This document shows positions 1-5,679 of a stretch of DNA of 6,011 bases, piece by piece. Each line of letters starts with the position of its first letter. The first letter of the stretch is position 1. The stretch is from Alphaproteobacteria bacterium. GTDB lineage: Bacteria > Pseudomonadota > Alphaproteobacteria > Sphingomonadales > Rhodothalassiaceae. A program made the translations under genes and the position numbers. The DNA lies in NCBI GenBank assembly GCA_003695555.1, contig RFIU01000050.1:1-6011 (forward strand), read 5' to 3'. The notes under the pieces are model-generated. The model did no database searches. It had not been told where the DNA came from and was given only the letters and a program-made list of their open reading frames with translations.

Positions 1-476
1 GCCGAGAAAAGCGCCCGGGCCATCTCCATGCACCGCTCATCCACGCCGCGGCCAGCGGCAAGCGCGGTAATGCCGCGACCGATCTCGGCTGGCAGATTGG
101 GCATGGCGCGGACTGCCCGACAACCGGTCGATTCCAGCGCGGCGAGCGGCACCCCGGCGGCGATCGAGATCAGCAGCGCCTCACCCCAGCGATTGCCGCC
201 GACCGTCTCGCCGAGCTGTTCGAGCACTTCAGCCGCCTGCTGCGGCTTGGTCGCCAGCAAGATGACATCGGGCGACGGTTCGTCGGCGAGGCCGGCAAGC
301 GTCGCGGACCAGCGCCAGCCCGCCGACGCCAATTCGGGGCGGCGCGGATCCACGACATCCAGCGCCCCCGGCGGCAGGCCGTGGGCAAGCCAGCCGCGCG
401 CCAGCGCCCCGCCCATCCGGCCGGCACCGATCAGCACCACCCGACCGAAATCCGACAGAGTCATCTCGCCAGCCAT
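1..476 (-). CDS. proC: Pyrroline-5-carboxylate reductase, N-terminal part (runs off left edge)
   Basis: This enzyme catalyses the last step of proline synthesis, reducing 1-pyrroline-5-carboxylate with NAD(P)H in the cytoplasm. The reverse strand is open from the ATG at 476 to the window edge, giving 158 residues of a family usually near 270. A Rossmann nucleotide-binding motif GAGRMG lies at residues 17-22 after a hydrophobic strand (VVLI). ATKPQ is at 75-79, where the family has its conserved KPQ. MPNLPA at 125-130 followed by GRGITAL matches the family's MPNTPA...G.TAL signature around the substrate pocket, with Leu in place of the usual Thr. The ATG at 476 is preceded by AGG five bases upstream; the adjacent GTG (479) and an in-frame ATG (464) are alternatives. 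An intrinsic terminator ends 71 bases upstream, so proC probably has its own promoter in the short gap. The C-terminal dimerisation domain is outside the window. Confidence 0.93.
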   Translation of the reverse strand, partial: MAGEMTLSDFGRVVLIGAGRMGGALARGWLAHGLPPGALDVVDPRRPELASAGWRWSATLAGLADEPSPDVILLATKPQQAAEVLEQLGETVGGNRWGEALLISIAAGVPLAALESTGCRAVRAMPNLPAEIGRGITALAAGRGVDERCMEMARALFS

Positions 477-547
477 CACCACCTGACATTCCTTTCTTCT
501 TTTCCGGCCGCTTGTCTGGAGACACGAGCATAGCTCGCCGGTGGACG
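477..547 (-). promoter_or_regulatory. Leader and probable promoter region of proC
   Basis: This 71-base gap lies between the upstream terminator and the proC start. It holds a short inverted repeat, CGAGC-TAT-GCTCG (525-537), whose centre gives a TATGCT reading leftward that could serve as a -10 element. No convincing -35 lies 16-18 bases upstream of it; that position falls inside the terminator's T run and stem. AGG at the 3' end of the leader provides the ribosome binding site. The promoter role is inferred mainly because the terminator isolates proC from upstream transcription. Confidence 0.25.
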
Positions 548-578
548 AAAAAAAGCCCCGGCGCAGCGCACCGGGGCT
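548..578 (-). terminator. Strong intrinsic terminator, leftward
   Basis: On the minus strand an 8-bp stem AGCCCCGG / CCGGGGCT encloses a 9-base loop and is followed directly by seven T residues. This is a textbook Rho-independent terminator. The T run is only on the minus-strand side, so it ends a leftward transcript. lysR ends about 500 bases upstream, so the terminator more likely belongs to the short transcription unit at 579-811 than to lysR. A role as an attenuator for proC is the alternative reading. Confidence 0.85.
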
Positions 579-693
579 GGAGTGTCCACACAAAGGGAGG
601 TTTCATGCGTCTCACCTGCGCGAGCCGCAGAAAGGGGAGACCGGCCGGGATGGCTTGGGGGGGAGGGGAGGAGGAGAGGCCCGGCCGGTCTCC
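548..693 (-). ncRNA. Candidate small RNA with CCUCCUCCC-loop hairpins (CcsR/cuckoo-like)
   Basis: Seen in the sequence, 5' to 3' on the minus strand: a perfect 14-bp stem (GGAGACCGGCCGGG at 693-680 with its exact complement at 649-636) closes a 30-base pyrimidine-rich loop (679-650) containing CCUCCUCCC. A second hairpin at 609-587 (CGCAU, bulged G, AAA / UUU, GUGUG) exposes a six-base CCUCCC loop; its stem relies on G-U pairs and so forms only in minus-strand RNA. The intrinsic terminator at 578-548 follows. Known: alphaproteobacterial CcsR and cuckoo/alpha-r14 sRNAs carry CCUCCUCCC-type anti-Shine-Dalgarno motifs in hairpin loops, and in Rhodobacter they are processed from the 3' part of an mRNA for a small basic protein. 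Inferred: this is a related 3'-UTR-derived RNA, downstream of the 24-codon ORF at 721-795. The 5' end is unknown; the coordinate given is the start of the first stem. Membership of either family has not been tested. Confidence 0.5.
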
Positions 694-720
694 GGTAGAA
701 CGAAAAGCAACCTCGGGGCA

Positions 721-795
721 TCAAGGGCTTTCCGCAGATCGCCATCGCCGCGTGCGGCGACGACCACGCCGCCGGTATAGAAATGACCGGCACAC
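721..795 (-). CDS. Possible 24-residue Arg-rich small protein or leader peptide
   Basis: A strong Shine-Dalgarno sequence (AAAAGGAGG, 811-803) sits seven bases upstream of a GTG at 795. Reading from there gives 24 codons ending in TGA at 721. The peptide begins MCRSFLYRRRGRRR and has 10 arginines. The SD is the main evidence; the only other candidate, an ATG directly abutting AGGAGG (frame beginning MTSVPVISIP), has no spacing and its frame runs through the terminator. I recognise no family: it does not show the C-terminal pattern of DUF1127 proteins, though it shares their small size, basic nature and position upstream of CCUCCUCCC hairpins. Its 3' untranslated region is the candidate sRNA. 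The CCUCCUCC loop in that RNA is complementary to this ORF's own ribosome binding site, so feedback on translation is possible. Coding status is uncertain. Confidence 0.35.
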   Translation of the reverse strand: MCRSFLYRRRGRRRTRRWRSAESP

Positions 796-956
796 TTGTC
801 ATCCTCCTTTTGTGCAATGCAGCTAAGCGGAAAATGCATGGGTCAGGCGGCGAGATCATCGCTTTTGGCATTTATGACAACCACCGAGAGGCCGATGCCC
901 CAGTCATCGGGGGAAAGGGGTCCCGGTTCTTGCGCCCCTGCCACAGGCATGGCCGA
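796..956. other. Intergenic stretch upstream of the small ORF; little identified
   Basis: Apart from the Shine-Dalgarno sequence at 803-811, I see nothing definite here. A minus-strand TTGTCA occurs in the relatively AT-rich patch around 860-880, but no good -10 lies at the right distance. I find neither a GGAAC/CGTT EcfG-type promoter pair nor a clear CTTG-N17-CTATAT heat-shock-type promoter. The promoter of the small transcription unit should lie here if the unit is real. Confidence 0.3.
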
Positions 957-1072
957 TCACGGCTTCCCGGCGGCCGGTTTCCGGCACAGGGGGGCGCCGT
1001 TGGCGTTTCGCCGGTCACGGCTTCCCGGCGGCCGGTTTCCGGCACAGGGGGGCGCCGCTGGCGTTTCGCCGG
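957..1072. repeat. Two tandem copies of a 58-bp hairpin-rich unit
   Basis: Copy 1 (957-1014) and copy 2 (1015-1072) differ at one base: T at 1000 against C at 1058. Each copy contains two small inverted repeats, GCCGG-TTT-CCGGC and GGCG-TTT-CGCC, flanking a run of six G and a GGCGCC. The array ends directly against the lysR stop codon (1074-1076), so in lysR mRNA it forms the start of the 3' untranslated region and could fold into a series of hairpins. No T run follows, so it is not a classical intrinsic terminator; stabilisation of the mRNA 3' end, or Rho-linked termination, is possible. 57/58 identity suggests a recent duplication. Whether the unit is a genome-wide repeat cannot be told from one window. 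Confidence 0.9.
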
Positions 1073-1073
1073 T

Positions 1074-1973
1074 CTAGAGGATGTTCGCTTCGGCCCGGAC
1101 CTGTTCGAGGAGATGGTCGCGGAACAGCGCCACCCGTTTCGACCCCTTCAGCTCTCTCGGATAGACGAAATAGAGATCGAAGGCCGGCCCTTCGAGTTCG
1201 GGCAGAACACGCACGATCCCCTCCTGATTGTAGGCGAGGAAGTCGGGAATTGCGGCGAGCCCGATCCCGGCCCGGATCGCCTGCAGCACCGCGAAGGTAT
1301 TGTTGATCTGAAGCAGCGGGCGGCGTCGCCTGCCTGGAGCGCCGAGCTTCAGGGTCCAGTTGATGTCCTTGATCGGTTCGGGCGGTGTCGGGCCGTAGAT
1401 GATGATATCGTGGCGGTCGAGGTCCTCGGGCGTCTTCGGAACACCCCGGCGCTCGAGATATTCGGGCGAGGCATAGATGTGGTGATGGACCTTGACCAGC
1501 GGGCGCTGAATGAGATCCGCCTGATGCGGGGCATGGAAACGGATCGCGACATCCGCCTCGCGGCGCGCCAGGTCCAGGTCCTCGTCAGAAAGATTGAGTT
1601 CGAGCGCGATTTCCGGATAGCGGCGCACGAAACCGGCGATATGGGGGGTAAGCCAGACCGCCCCGAAACTGACCATGGTGGTAACGACGAGCCGGCCGCG
1701 CGGCGTGCCCTTCATTTCGAGCAGGGCGCTTTCCGCCTCCTCGATGTCGCGGGCGGCATTCTTGGTGGCGCGATAGAGTACCTCTCCCTCATGGGTCAGA
1801 ACCAGACCGCGGGCATGACGGGTGAAGAGATGGACATTCAGCGATTCCTCGAGCGCGCGGATCTGTCGGCTGACCGCCGACTGCGACAGACCGAGCTTGC
1901 GAGCCGCCAGCGTGAAGCTGCCGGCCTCGGCCACCGCGTGAAAGATCCGCAGCCGGTCCCAGTCCATGCTCAT
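1074..1973 (-). CDS. LysR-type transcriptional regulator
   Basis: This is a complete 299-residue LysR-family DNA-binding regulator of the family's usual length. The N-terminal winged helix-turn-helix covers about residues 4-62, with the typical GSFTLAARKLGLSQSAVSRQIRALEE stretch split as GSFTLAARKLGLSQ and SAVSRQIRALEE. A linker helix follows to about residue 90, then the periplasmic-binding-protein-like effector domain starting at PRGRLVVTT. The MDWDRLRIFHAVAEAGSF start and the WLTPHI, DEDLDLARREADVAIR and FDLYFVYP stretches match, from memory, the LysR protein often encoded beside trxB in rhizobia; trxB is not in this window. The ATG at 1973 is used, but the ATG at 1967 (MDWDRL) fits homologues equally well and neither has a strong ribosome binding site. 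It lies 47 bp downstream of the metalloprotein gene on the same strand, so co-transcription is possible. The ligand and targets are unknown. Confidence 0.93.
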   Translation of the reverse strand: MSMDWDRLRIFHAVAEAGSFTLAARKLGLSQSAVSRQIRALEESLNVHLFTRHARGLVLTHEGEVLYRATKNAARDIEEAESALLEMKGTPRGRLVVTTMVSFGAVWLTPHIAGFVRRYPEIALELNLSDEDLDLARREADVAIRFHAPHQADLIQRPLVKVHHHIYASPEYLERRGVPKTPEDLDRHDIIIYGPTPPEPIKDINWTLKLGAPGRRRRPLLQINNTFAVLQAIRAGIGLAAIPDFLAYNQEGIVRVLPELEGPAFDLYFVYPRELKGSKRVALFRDHLLEQVRAEANIL

Positions 1974-2020
1974 CGCCGCTGTCGCCGCCGGTACTCGGAA
2001 AATCCCACCGTCACCGACCT

Positions 2021-3736
2021 TCAGATCCGATCCGGATAGATCGGACGGATATCGACGGGGATCGACTCCATCCGTTGGCGTGCCGCCTCGAACGACGCAT
2101 CGGTGTGGGCATAGGTATCGAGAAAGCGCCCGGCGCCCTCATAGTCGCCGTCACCCTGCAGCACGACGATGTCATGGACGAGATCGCGGATCGCGTTTTC
2201 CAGCCGCGCGAAGTCGAGACGATAGAGGCCGCTTTCGGGATCGACCGTGAAGGCCTCCTTGGCCTTGAAATAGCCGTACTGATAGGCCGCGCCGCGCCCG
2301 TGCGCCTCATGTGTACCGAAGCGCATCGCCCGGAACAGGCCGGTGAAATAGGTGGCAAGAAAGCTCTGCTTTTCCGCTATCGGCAGCTCACCGCGGGCCA
2401 TCAGATAGAGAATGTTCCAGGCCCCCATGACGTCTGCCTTGCCCTCCTCGATCGCCGAATAGAGATCCTTCAGCTCGACATTGACGGTGGTGGTCCGGCC
2501 GTCCTTGACGATGGTGCCGGGGCCGAGACTGTGCGAAAGCTCATGAAAGAGCGTCTCGAGCCCCATATAGTCGCGCTTGAGCATCGCCGCCTGTTCCGGC
2601 ACCAGGACGCGGGCGGCCATCGGCTTCAGAATGCGGTCGAACTTGGCGTTCATGACATTCTTCAGCAGCACCTTCTTCGCCCCCTTCGCCTCGCGCACGC
2701 GCTCGTCATTGGGCAGATTGAAGGCGATCGTCTGAACCCCCGGCACATTGTCGCCGCCGCCGTGGACCTGGTCGGCAACCGCAATCGGAGAGGCGAAGCC
2801 GCGGCGGAAATTCTTGTAGGCATCGTCCACCGGCAGATTGGCTTCCATGTCGCGCAGGAAGGACTTGTAGCGGGCGACTCGCGCGCTCTCATCCGGGTTC
2901 TTCAGCGTCACGAAGGCTTCGAAAGCCGCCTTGTAGCCGAACAAACGGTCAGTATAGACCTCATAGGGACCGATCACCACCTCGATCGGACCCTTCAGAT
3001 CCATCCATGCCATGTCGGATTCGAAATAGTCATTGGTACGGAACGCCTTGGCGCGAAGCCGCAGATAGCGTTTCAGGCTCTCATTGTCGGTGAGCCCGGC
3101 CGCCTCCTCGAGCAGCTTCGCCGCCGGCTCCAGCCATTCGCGGTAATAGCGTGAATAGGGAATCGCGATCAGCCGGTCGCCGTCGCGGCGGATCACCGTA
3201 TAGGGCGAGAGAAACGCCTCGCGATCTTCCGGGTGGGCGGCAATCCAGGTTTCGAACTCTTCGCGGGTCATGTCGTCGGGATAGAAGGCCGCACCGAGCG
3301 GCAGCGGCCGGTCGCCATAGAAGGGGCGAAAACCCTCAAGGCTGTTCCATACGCCGAAATGGAGGTCGAACATCTTCAGCAGCAGGTCGCGGTCCGGCCG
3401 ATCGCTCGCGGCGATCTCGGCGCGCAGTCGCGGATTGTCTTCCGAAATCTGACGCAGATAGATCTCGGACATCAGATCGGCCGCGCGGATCAGCTTGTTG
3501 ACGACGGCCCGGTCCTTTTCGGAAAGGAAGGCGGTATCGACATCCATCTTCACCGGCGCGAACTTCGCAAGCTCGGCGGCAAGCGTCGTGTCGGCGGTCG
3601 CATCGGCCGTCCTCGCAGCAGATGACGGCGCTTTGTCGCCGCTTCCGGCCGGACCATTCGAAACCTTCACGTACCAGCCCGCGACCGCAAGGCCGGCGAG
3701 CACCAGCACGACGAGCAGAATGTTCTGCGCCTTCAT
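2021..3736 (-). CDS. Membrane-anchored M49-like (dipeptidyl-peptidase III family) zinc metalloprotein
   Basis: This 571-residue protein has an N-terminal hydrophobic segment (about residues 6-20, ILLVVLVLAGLAVAG) with no lipobox cysteine, so it is probably anchored in the inner membrane or exported; an AVA/GW signal-peptidase site near residue 19 is possible. A low-complexity Ala/Thr/Asp linker follows to about residue 55. The core carries FHELSHSLGPG with HELSH at 398-402, an HExxH zinc site, and EEGKAD at 430-435, which aligns with the EECRAE motif that supplies the third zinc ligand in dipeptidyl peptidase III (here E431). The stretch IEVVIGPYEVYTDRLFGYKAAFEAF (about 251-275; key motif GPYEVY) is characteristic of the M49-like group that includes the domain fused to plant Nudix hydrolase 3. 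It has the five-residue HExxH rather than the HExxGH of classical DPP III, so dipeptidase activity should not be assumed. The ATG at 3736 has GGGAGG six bases upstream. A GTG at 3862 overlapping the upstream stop would add 42 Arg-rich residues and is less likely. Confidence 0.85.
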   Translation of the reverse strand: MKAQNILLVVLVLAGLAVAGWYVKVSNGPAGSGDKAPSSAARTADATADTTLAAELAKFAPVKMDVDTAFLSEKDRAVVNKLIRAADLMSEIYLRQISEDNPRLRAEIAASDRPDRDLLLKMFDLHFGVWNSLEGFRPFYGDRPLPLGAAFYPDDMTREEFETWIAAHPEDREAFLSPYTVIRRDGDRLIAIPYSRYYREWLEPAAKLLEEAAGLTDNESLKRYLRLRAKAFRTNDYFESDMAWMDLKGPIEVVIGPYEVYTDRLFGYKAAFEAFVTLKNPDESARVARYKSFLRDMEANLPVDDAYKNFRRGFASPIAVADQVHGGGDNVPGVQTIAFNLPNDERVREAKGAKKVLLKNVMNAKFDRILKPMAARVLVPEQAAMLKRDYMGLETLFHELSHSLGPGTIVKDGRTTTVNVELKDLYSAIEEGKADVMGAWNILYLMARGELPIAEKQSFLATYFTGLFRAMRFGTHEAHGRGAAYQYGYFKAKEAFTVDPESGLYRLDFARLENAIRDLVHDIVVLQGDGDYEGAGRFLDTYAHTDASFEAARQRMESIPVDIRPIYPDRI

Positions 3737-3858
3737 CTTCTTCCTCCCGGTTTCAGATGGGGCCACGCATCCCCTCCGGACAGCGGCACGCCGGCCCTCC
3801 CTTTTCGTTTCCCGTATTCCCGGCCGGTTTGCGCGTCGATCGCGCACCGATCGTTCGT
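3737..3858 (-). other. Gap between aminotransferase and metalloprotein genes
   Basis: This 122-base spacer contains CGATCG-CGCAC-CGATCG (3837-3853), a 6-bp stem with a 5-base loop just after the aminotransferase stop. It lacks a T run, so it is at best a weak terminator. The rest is GC-rich with GGGAGG near 3743 as the ribosome binding site for the metalloprotein gene. I see no clear promoter, and read-through from the aminotransferase gene is plausible. Confidence 0.35.
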
Positions 3859-5061
3859 TCACTTCAGTCGCTCGACCGCTTGGGCGATGCGCGCGAGCGC
3901 CTCTTCCAGCAGATCATCAGCCGTGGCATAGGACACCCGGAAATGGGGCGAAAGGCCGAAGGCCTGCCCATGAACCGCGGCCACCCCTTCGCTTTCCAGC
4001 AGATAGTTGCAAAAGTCCAGATCCGTCTCGATGCGGCGGCCCTCGGGGGTCGTCCGGCCGATCAGTCCGCGGATCGAGGGATAGGCGTAGAAGGCACCCT
4101 CGGGCACCGGGCATTCGATCCCCGGCACCGCGTTCAGCCCCGCAACCACCAGATCTCGGCGAGCGGCGAAGGCATCCCGCCAGTTGTCGAGAAACTCCTG
4201 CGGACCGGTGAGCGCCGCCACCGCCGCGGCCTGTGAAATGGAGCAGGGGTTCGAGGTGGACTGCCCCTGCAGCTTCGCCATCGCCCGTACCAGTTCCTTC
4301 GGACCGCCGGCATAGCCGATCCGCCAGCCGGTCATCGCATAGGCCTTGGAGACGCCATTGACCGTCAGCGTCCGGTCATGAAGATCGGGCGCGATGGCGG
4401 CGAAGCTTGCGAATTCGAAGCCGTCATAGACGAGATGCTCATAGATCTCGTCGGTCATGATCCGGACATGCGGATGACGACGCAGTACGTCGGCGAGCGC
4501 AGCAATCTCGTCCTTCGCATAGGCCGCGCCCGACGGATTGCCCGGCGAATTGAAGATCAGCCATTTGGTGCGCGGCGTGATCGCCGCTTCCAGCGCCTGC
4601 GGCGACATCTTGAAGCCGCTCTCGATTCCCGTCTCGATGAAGCGCGGTGTGCCGCCGGCGAGCAACACCATGTCGGGATAGCTGACCCAGTAGGGAGTGG
4701 GAATCAGCACCTCGTCGCCGGGGTCGAGTGAGACCATCAGCGCATTGTAGAGCACCTGCTTTCCGCCGTTCGAGGCAATCACCTGCGATTCCCCATAGGT
4801 CAGGCCGTTTTCCCGCCGGAACTTTTCGATGATCGCCGCCTTCAGCTCCGGCGTGCCGTCAACACGGGTGTACTTCGTCTGGCCGGCACGGATCGCGGCA
4901 ATCGCGGCCTCCTTGACATGGTCGGGGGTGTCGAAGTCGGGCTCGCCCGCGCCGAGTCCGATGACGTCGCGCCCCGCCGCCTTCAGCTCCGCCGCCTTCG
5001 CGGTCACCGCCAGTGTCGGCGATGGCTTCACCCGCCGGATGGTTTCCGAGAGAAGTTCCAT
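3859..5061 (-). CDS. aatA: Aspartate aminotransferase, class I PLP-dependent (AatA type)
   Basis: This complete 400-residue enzyme interconverts aspartate + 2-oxoglutarate and oxaloacetate + glutamate in the cytoplasm. All fold-type I landmarks are present: GAGEPDFDTP at 37-46, TKYTRVDGTPELK at 62-74, NSPGNPSG at 171-178 with the cofactor-contacting Asn175, TDEIYEHLVY around 203-212 with Asp204 and Tyr207, the PLP-binding lysine K239 in VSKAYAMTGWRIGYAGG, and the substrate-carboxylate arginine R375 in PHFRVSYA. Length and motifs fit the 1-beta aspartate aminotransferases of rhizobia (AatA). Some members of that subgroup also transaminate prephenate to arogenate, which cannot be decided here. 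The ATG at 5061 has GAGGAG eight bases upstream. The frame stays open far upstream to 5712, but that part does not resemble the family. It is the first gene of a same-strand series with the metalloprotein and lysR genes downstream. Confidence 0.95.
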   Translation of the reverse strand: MELLSETIRRVKPSPTLAVTAKAAELKAAGRDVIGLGAGEPDFDTPDHVKEAAIAAIRAGQTKYTRVDGTPELKAAIIEKFRRENGLTYGESQVIASNGGKQVLYNALMVSLDPGDEVLIPTPYWVSYPDMVLLAGGTPRFIETGIESGFKMSPQALEAAITPRTKWLIFNSPGNPSGAAYAKDEIAALADVLRRHPHVRIMTDEIYEHLVYDGFEFASFAAIAPDLHDRTLTVNGVSKAYAMTGWRIGYAGGPKELVRAMAKLQGQSTSNPCSISQAAAVAALTGPQEFLDNWRDAFAARRDLVVAGLNAVPGIECPVPEGAFYAYPSIRGLIGRTTPEGRRIETDLDFCNYLLESEGVAAVHGQAFGLSPHFRVSYATADDLLEEALARIAQAVERLK

Positions 5062-5110
5062 TATCCGCGCTCCTCGTCCGCCTGCTGCGGCCTGCTCTTG
5101 CGCTGCGCCG

Positions 5111-5124
5111 GCCCGCCGGCGGGC
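5111..5124. repeat. GC palindrome in the aminotransferase leader
   Basis: GCCCGCCGGCGGGC is a perfect 14-base palindrome lying 50 bases upstream of the aatA start codon. In the leader RNA it can form a 5-bp GC hairpin with a four-base loop. There is no T run, so it is not an intrinsic terminator. A role in leader folding is possible but not shown. Confidence 0.5.
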
Positions 5125-5148
5125 GGGCAGGGGCAGAAACCCGCGCGA

Positions 5149-5177
5149 AGCTAGCGCGTGGCCGAGCTTACGGCAAG
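5149..5177 (-). promoter_or_regulatory. Candidate housekeeping promoter for aatA
   Basis: On the minus strand CTTGCC (5177-5172) is separated by exactly 17 bases from CTAGCT (5154-5149). This compares with the rhizobial vegetative sigma-factor consensus CTTGAC-N17-CTATAT, at five of six and four of six positions. Transcription would begin near 5142, giving a leader of about 80 bases. The -10 element lies inside a small inverted repeat CGCGC / GCGCG (5142-5158). Based on consensus resemblance only. Confidence 0.4.
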
Positions 5178-5224
5178 CCTCGCACGGCGCAGGGAAGGCA
5201 AGCCCACGATCGGGGGACGCAATG

Positions 5225-5488
5225 TCAGAAGACGGGCGGTTCGGTCGAACGCAGAATCCGTCGCCAGGGCTGCGGCAGGCGAGGCGCGAGCCGTTGAAGG
5301 CCGCGATCCAACCGCGGGCTTCTTGCGCGCAGGCGTGCCAGCAGACGCTGCAGGGCCGGTGTCGTAGCCACCAGCAGGAGGCCGGCGATCGCGACGACGA
5401 ATATACCGAAGGGGATCGGCAGCACCCACAAAACGAGGCCGACGAGCAGCAGCGCCACGGCGATGAGACGGATGATCCACAGGCCCAA
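5225..5488 (-). CDS. Small inner-membrane protein, two predicted helices, PGPGW-like
   Basis: Reading from a TTG at 5488 gives 87 residues. Residues 3-18 (LWIIRLIAVALLLVGL) and about 26-43 (PFGIFVVAIAGLLLVA) form two hydrophobic helices joined by a short WVLPIP turn. The rest is a basic, Arg-rich cytoplasmic tail with repeated LxRLxxR patterns, ending RRILRSTEPPVF. The layout resembles small bacterial membrane proteins of the PGPGW group, in which a Pro-Gly turn separates two helices, but the signature PGPGW itself is LPIPFG here. The function is unknown. TTG is chosen because AAGGA lies eight bases upstream and the membrane helix begins right after it. An ATG at 5611 would add 41 hydrophilic residues, but that stretch contains an AT-rich inverted repeat that looks like regulatory DNA. 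It lies between the tRNA and aatA on the same strand. Confidence 0.65.
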   Translation of the reverse strand: MGLWIIRLIAVALLLVGLVLWVLPIPFGIFVVAIAGLLLVATTPALQRLLARLRARSPRLDRGLQRLAPRLPQPWRRILRSTEPPVF

Positions 5489-5540
5489 GTGCGATTTCCT
5501 TTCCGGTCGCTTGGCGACGAGCCGCCTGATCCCTCTTCTA

Positions 5541-5563
5541 TCTTGTATCGGCTTGATATACAA
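5541..5563. promoter_or_regulatory. AT-rich inverted repeat, possible operator
   Basis: CTTGTAT and ATACAAG (minus-strand reading) form a perfect 7-bp inverted repeat with a 9-base spacer, and within it CTTG-TATAT-CAAG makes a nested near-palindrome. It is an island of A/T in very GC-rich DNA, about 55-75 bases upstream of the TTG start of the small membrane protein. The spacing and size fit a dimeric regulator's binding site; no cognate regulator can be named. The same region offers only a poor -35/-10 match (TTGTAT, 17 bases, TAGAAG). Confidence 0.4.
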
Positions 5564-5679
5564 GTGCGACGAGTCTTCTCTTCCGTGACGGGTCTTTCCG
5601 GGGCGATCCATGCGACCCCTAGTCGGGGGTGAAGACCGACCTCACGCGAACTTGCAACGGCAGGACAGATCGACGGTGC

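Noticed and set aside
548..578. Attenuator or riboswitch controlling proC
   Set aside because: The terminator is 71 bases before proC, so it could be an attenuator, but I see no alternative antiterminator pairing and no known riboswitch core; a separate short transcript explains it better.
605..826. Plus-strand ORF starting at ATG 605 behind GGGAGG
   Set aside because: The apparent ribosome binding site is the complement of the CCUCCC loop, and the frame crosses the long G-rich stretch, giving a low-complexity Gly/Arg product. The terminator and wobble-paired hairpin point to minus-strand transcription.
612..839. Minus-strand 75-codon ORF starting at ATG 839
   Set aside because: It has no ribosome binding site of its own, reads through the strong SD at 803-811 and ends in a Pro-rich translation of the hairpin loop.
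783..2039. Long plus-strand open frame (418 codons) opposite lysR
   Set aside because: It lies antisense to an unmistakable LysR gene, has no recognisable domain, and begins inside the small-RNA locus. It is a GC-rich shadow frame.
2075..3154. Plus-strand open frame of 359 codons opposite the metalloprotein gene
   Set aside because: The minus strand encodes a protein with an HExxH site and family motifs; the plus frame has no such content and only reflects codon bias.
5616..5631. Hairpin ACCCC/GGGGT between tRNA and small membrane gene as a terminator
   Set aside because: The stem is only four or five pairs and no T run follows on the minus strand, so tRNA transcript termination here is not supported.
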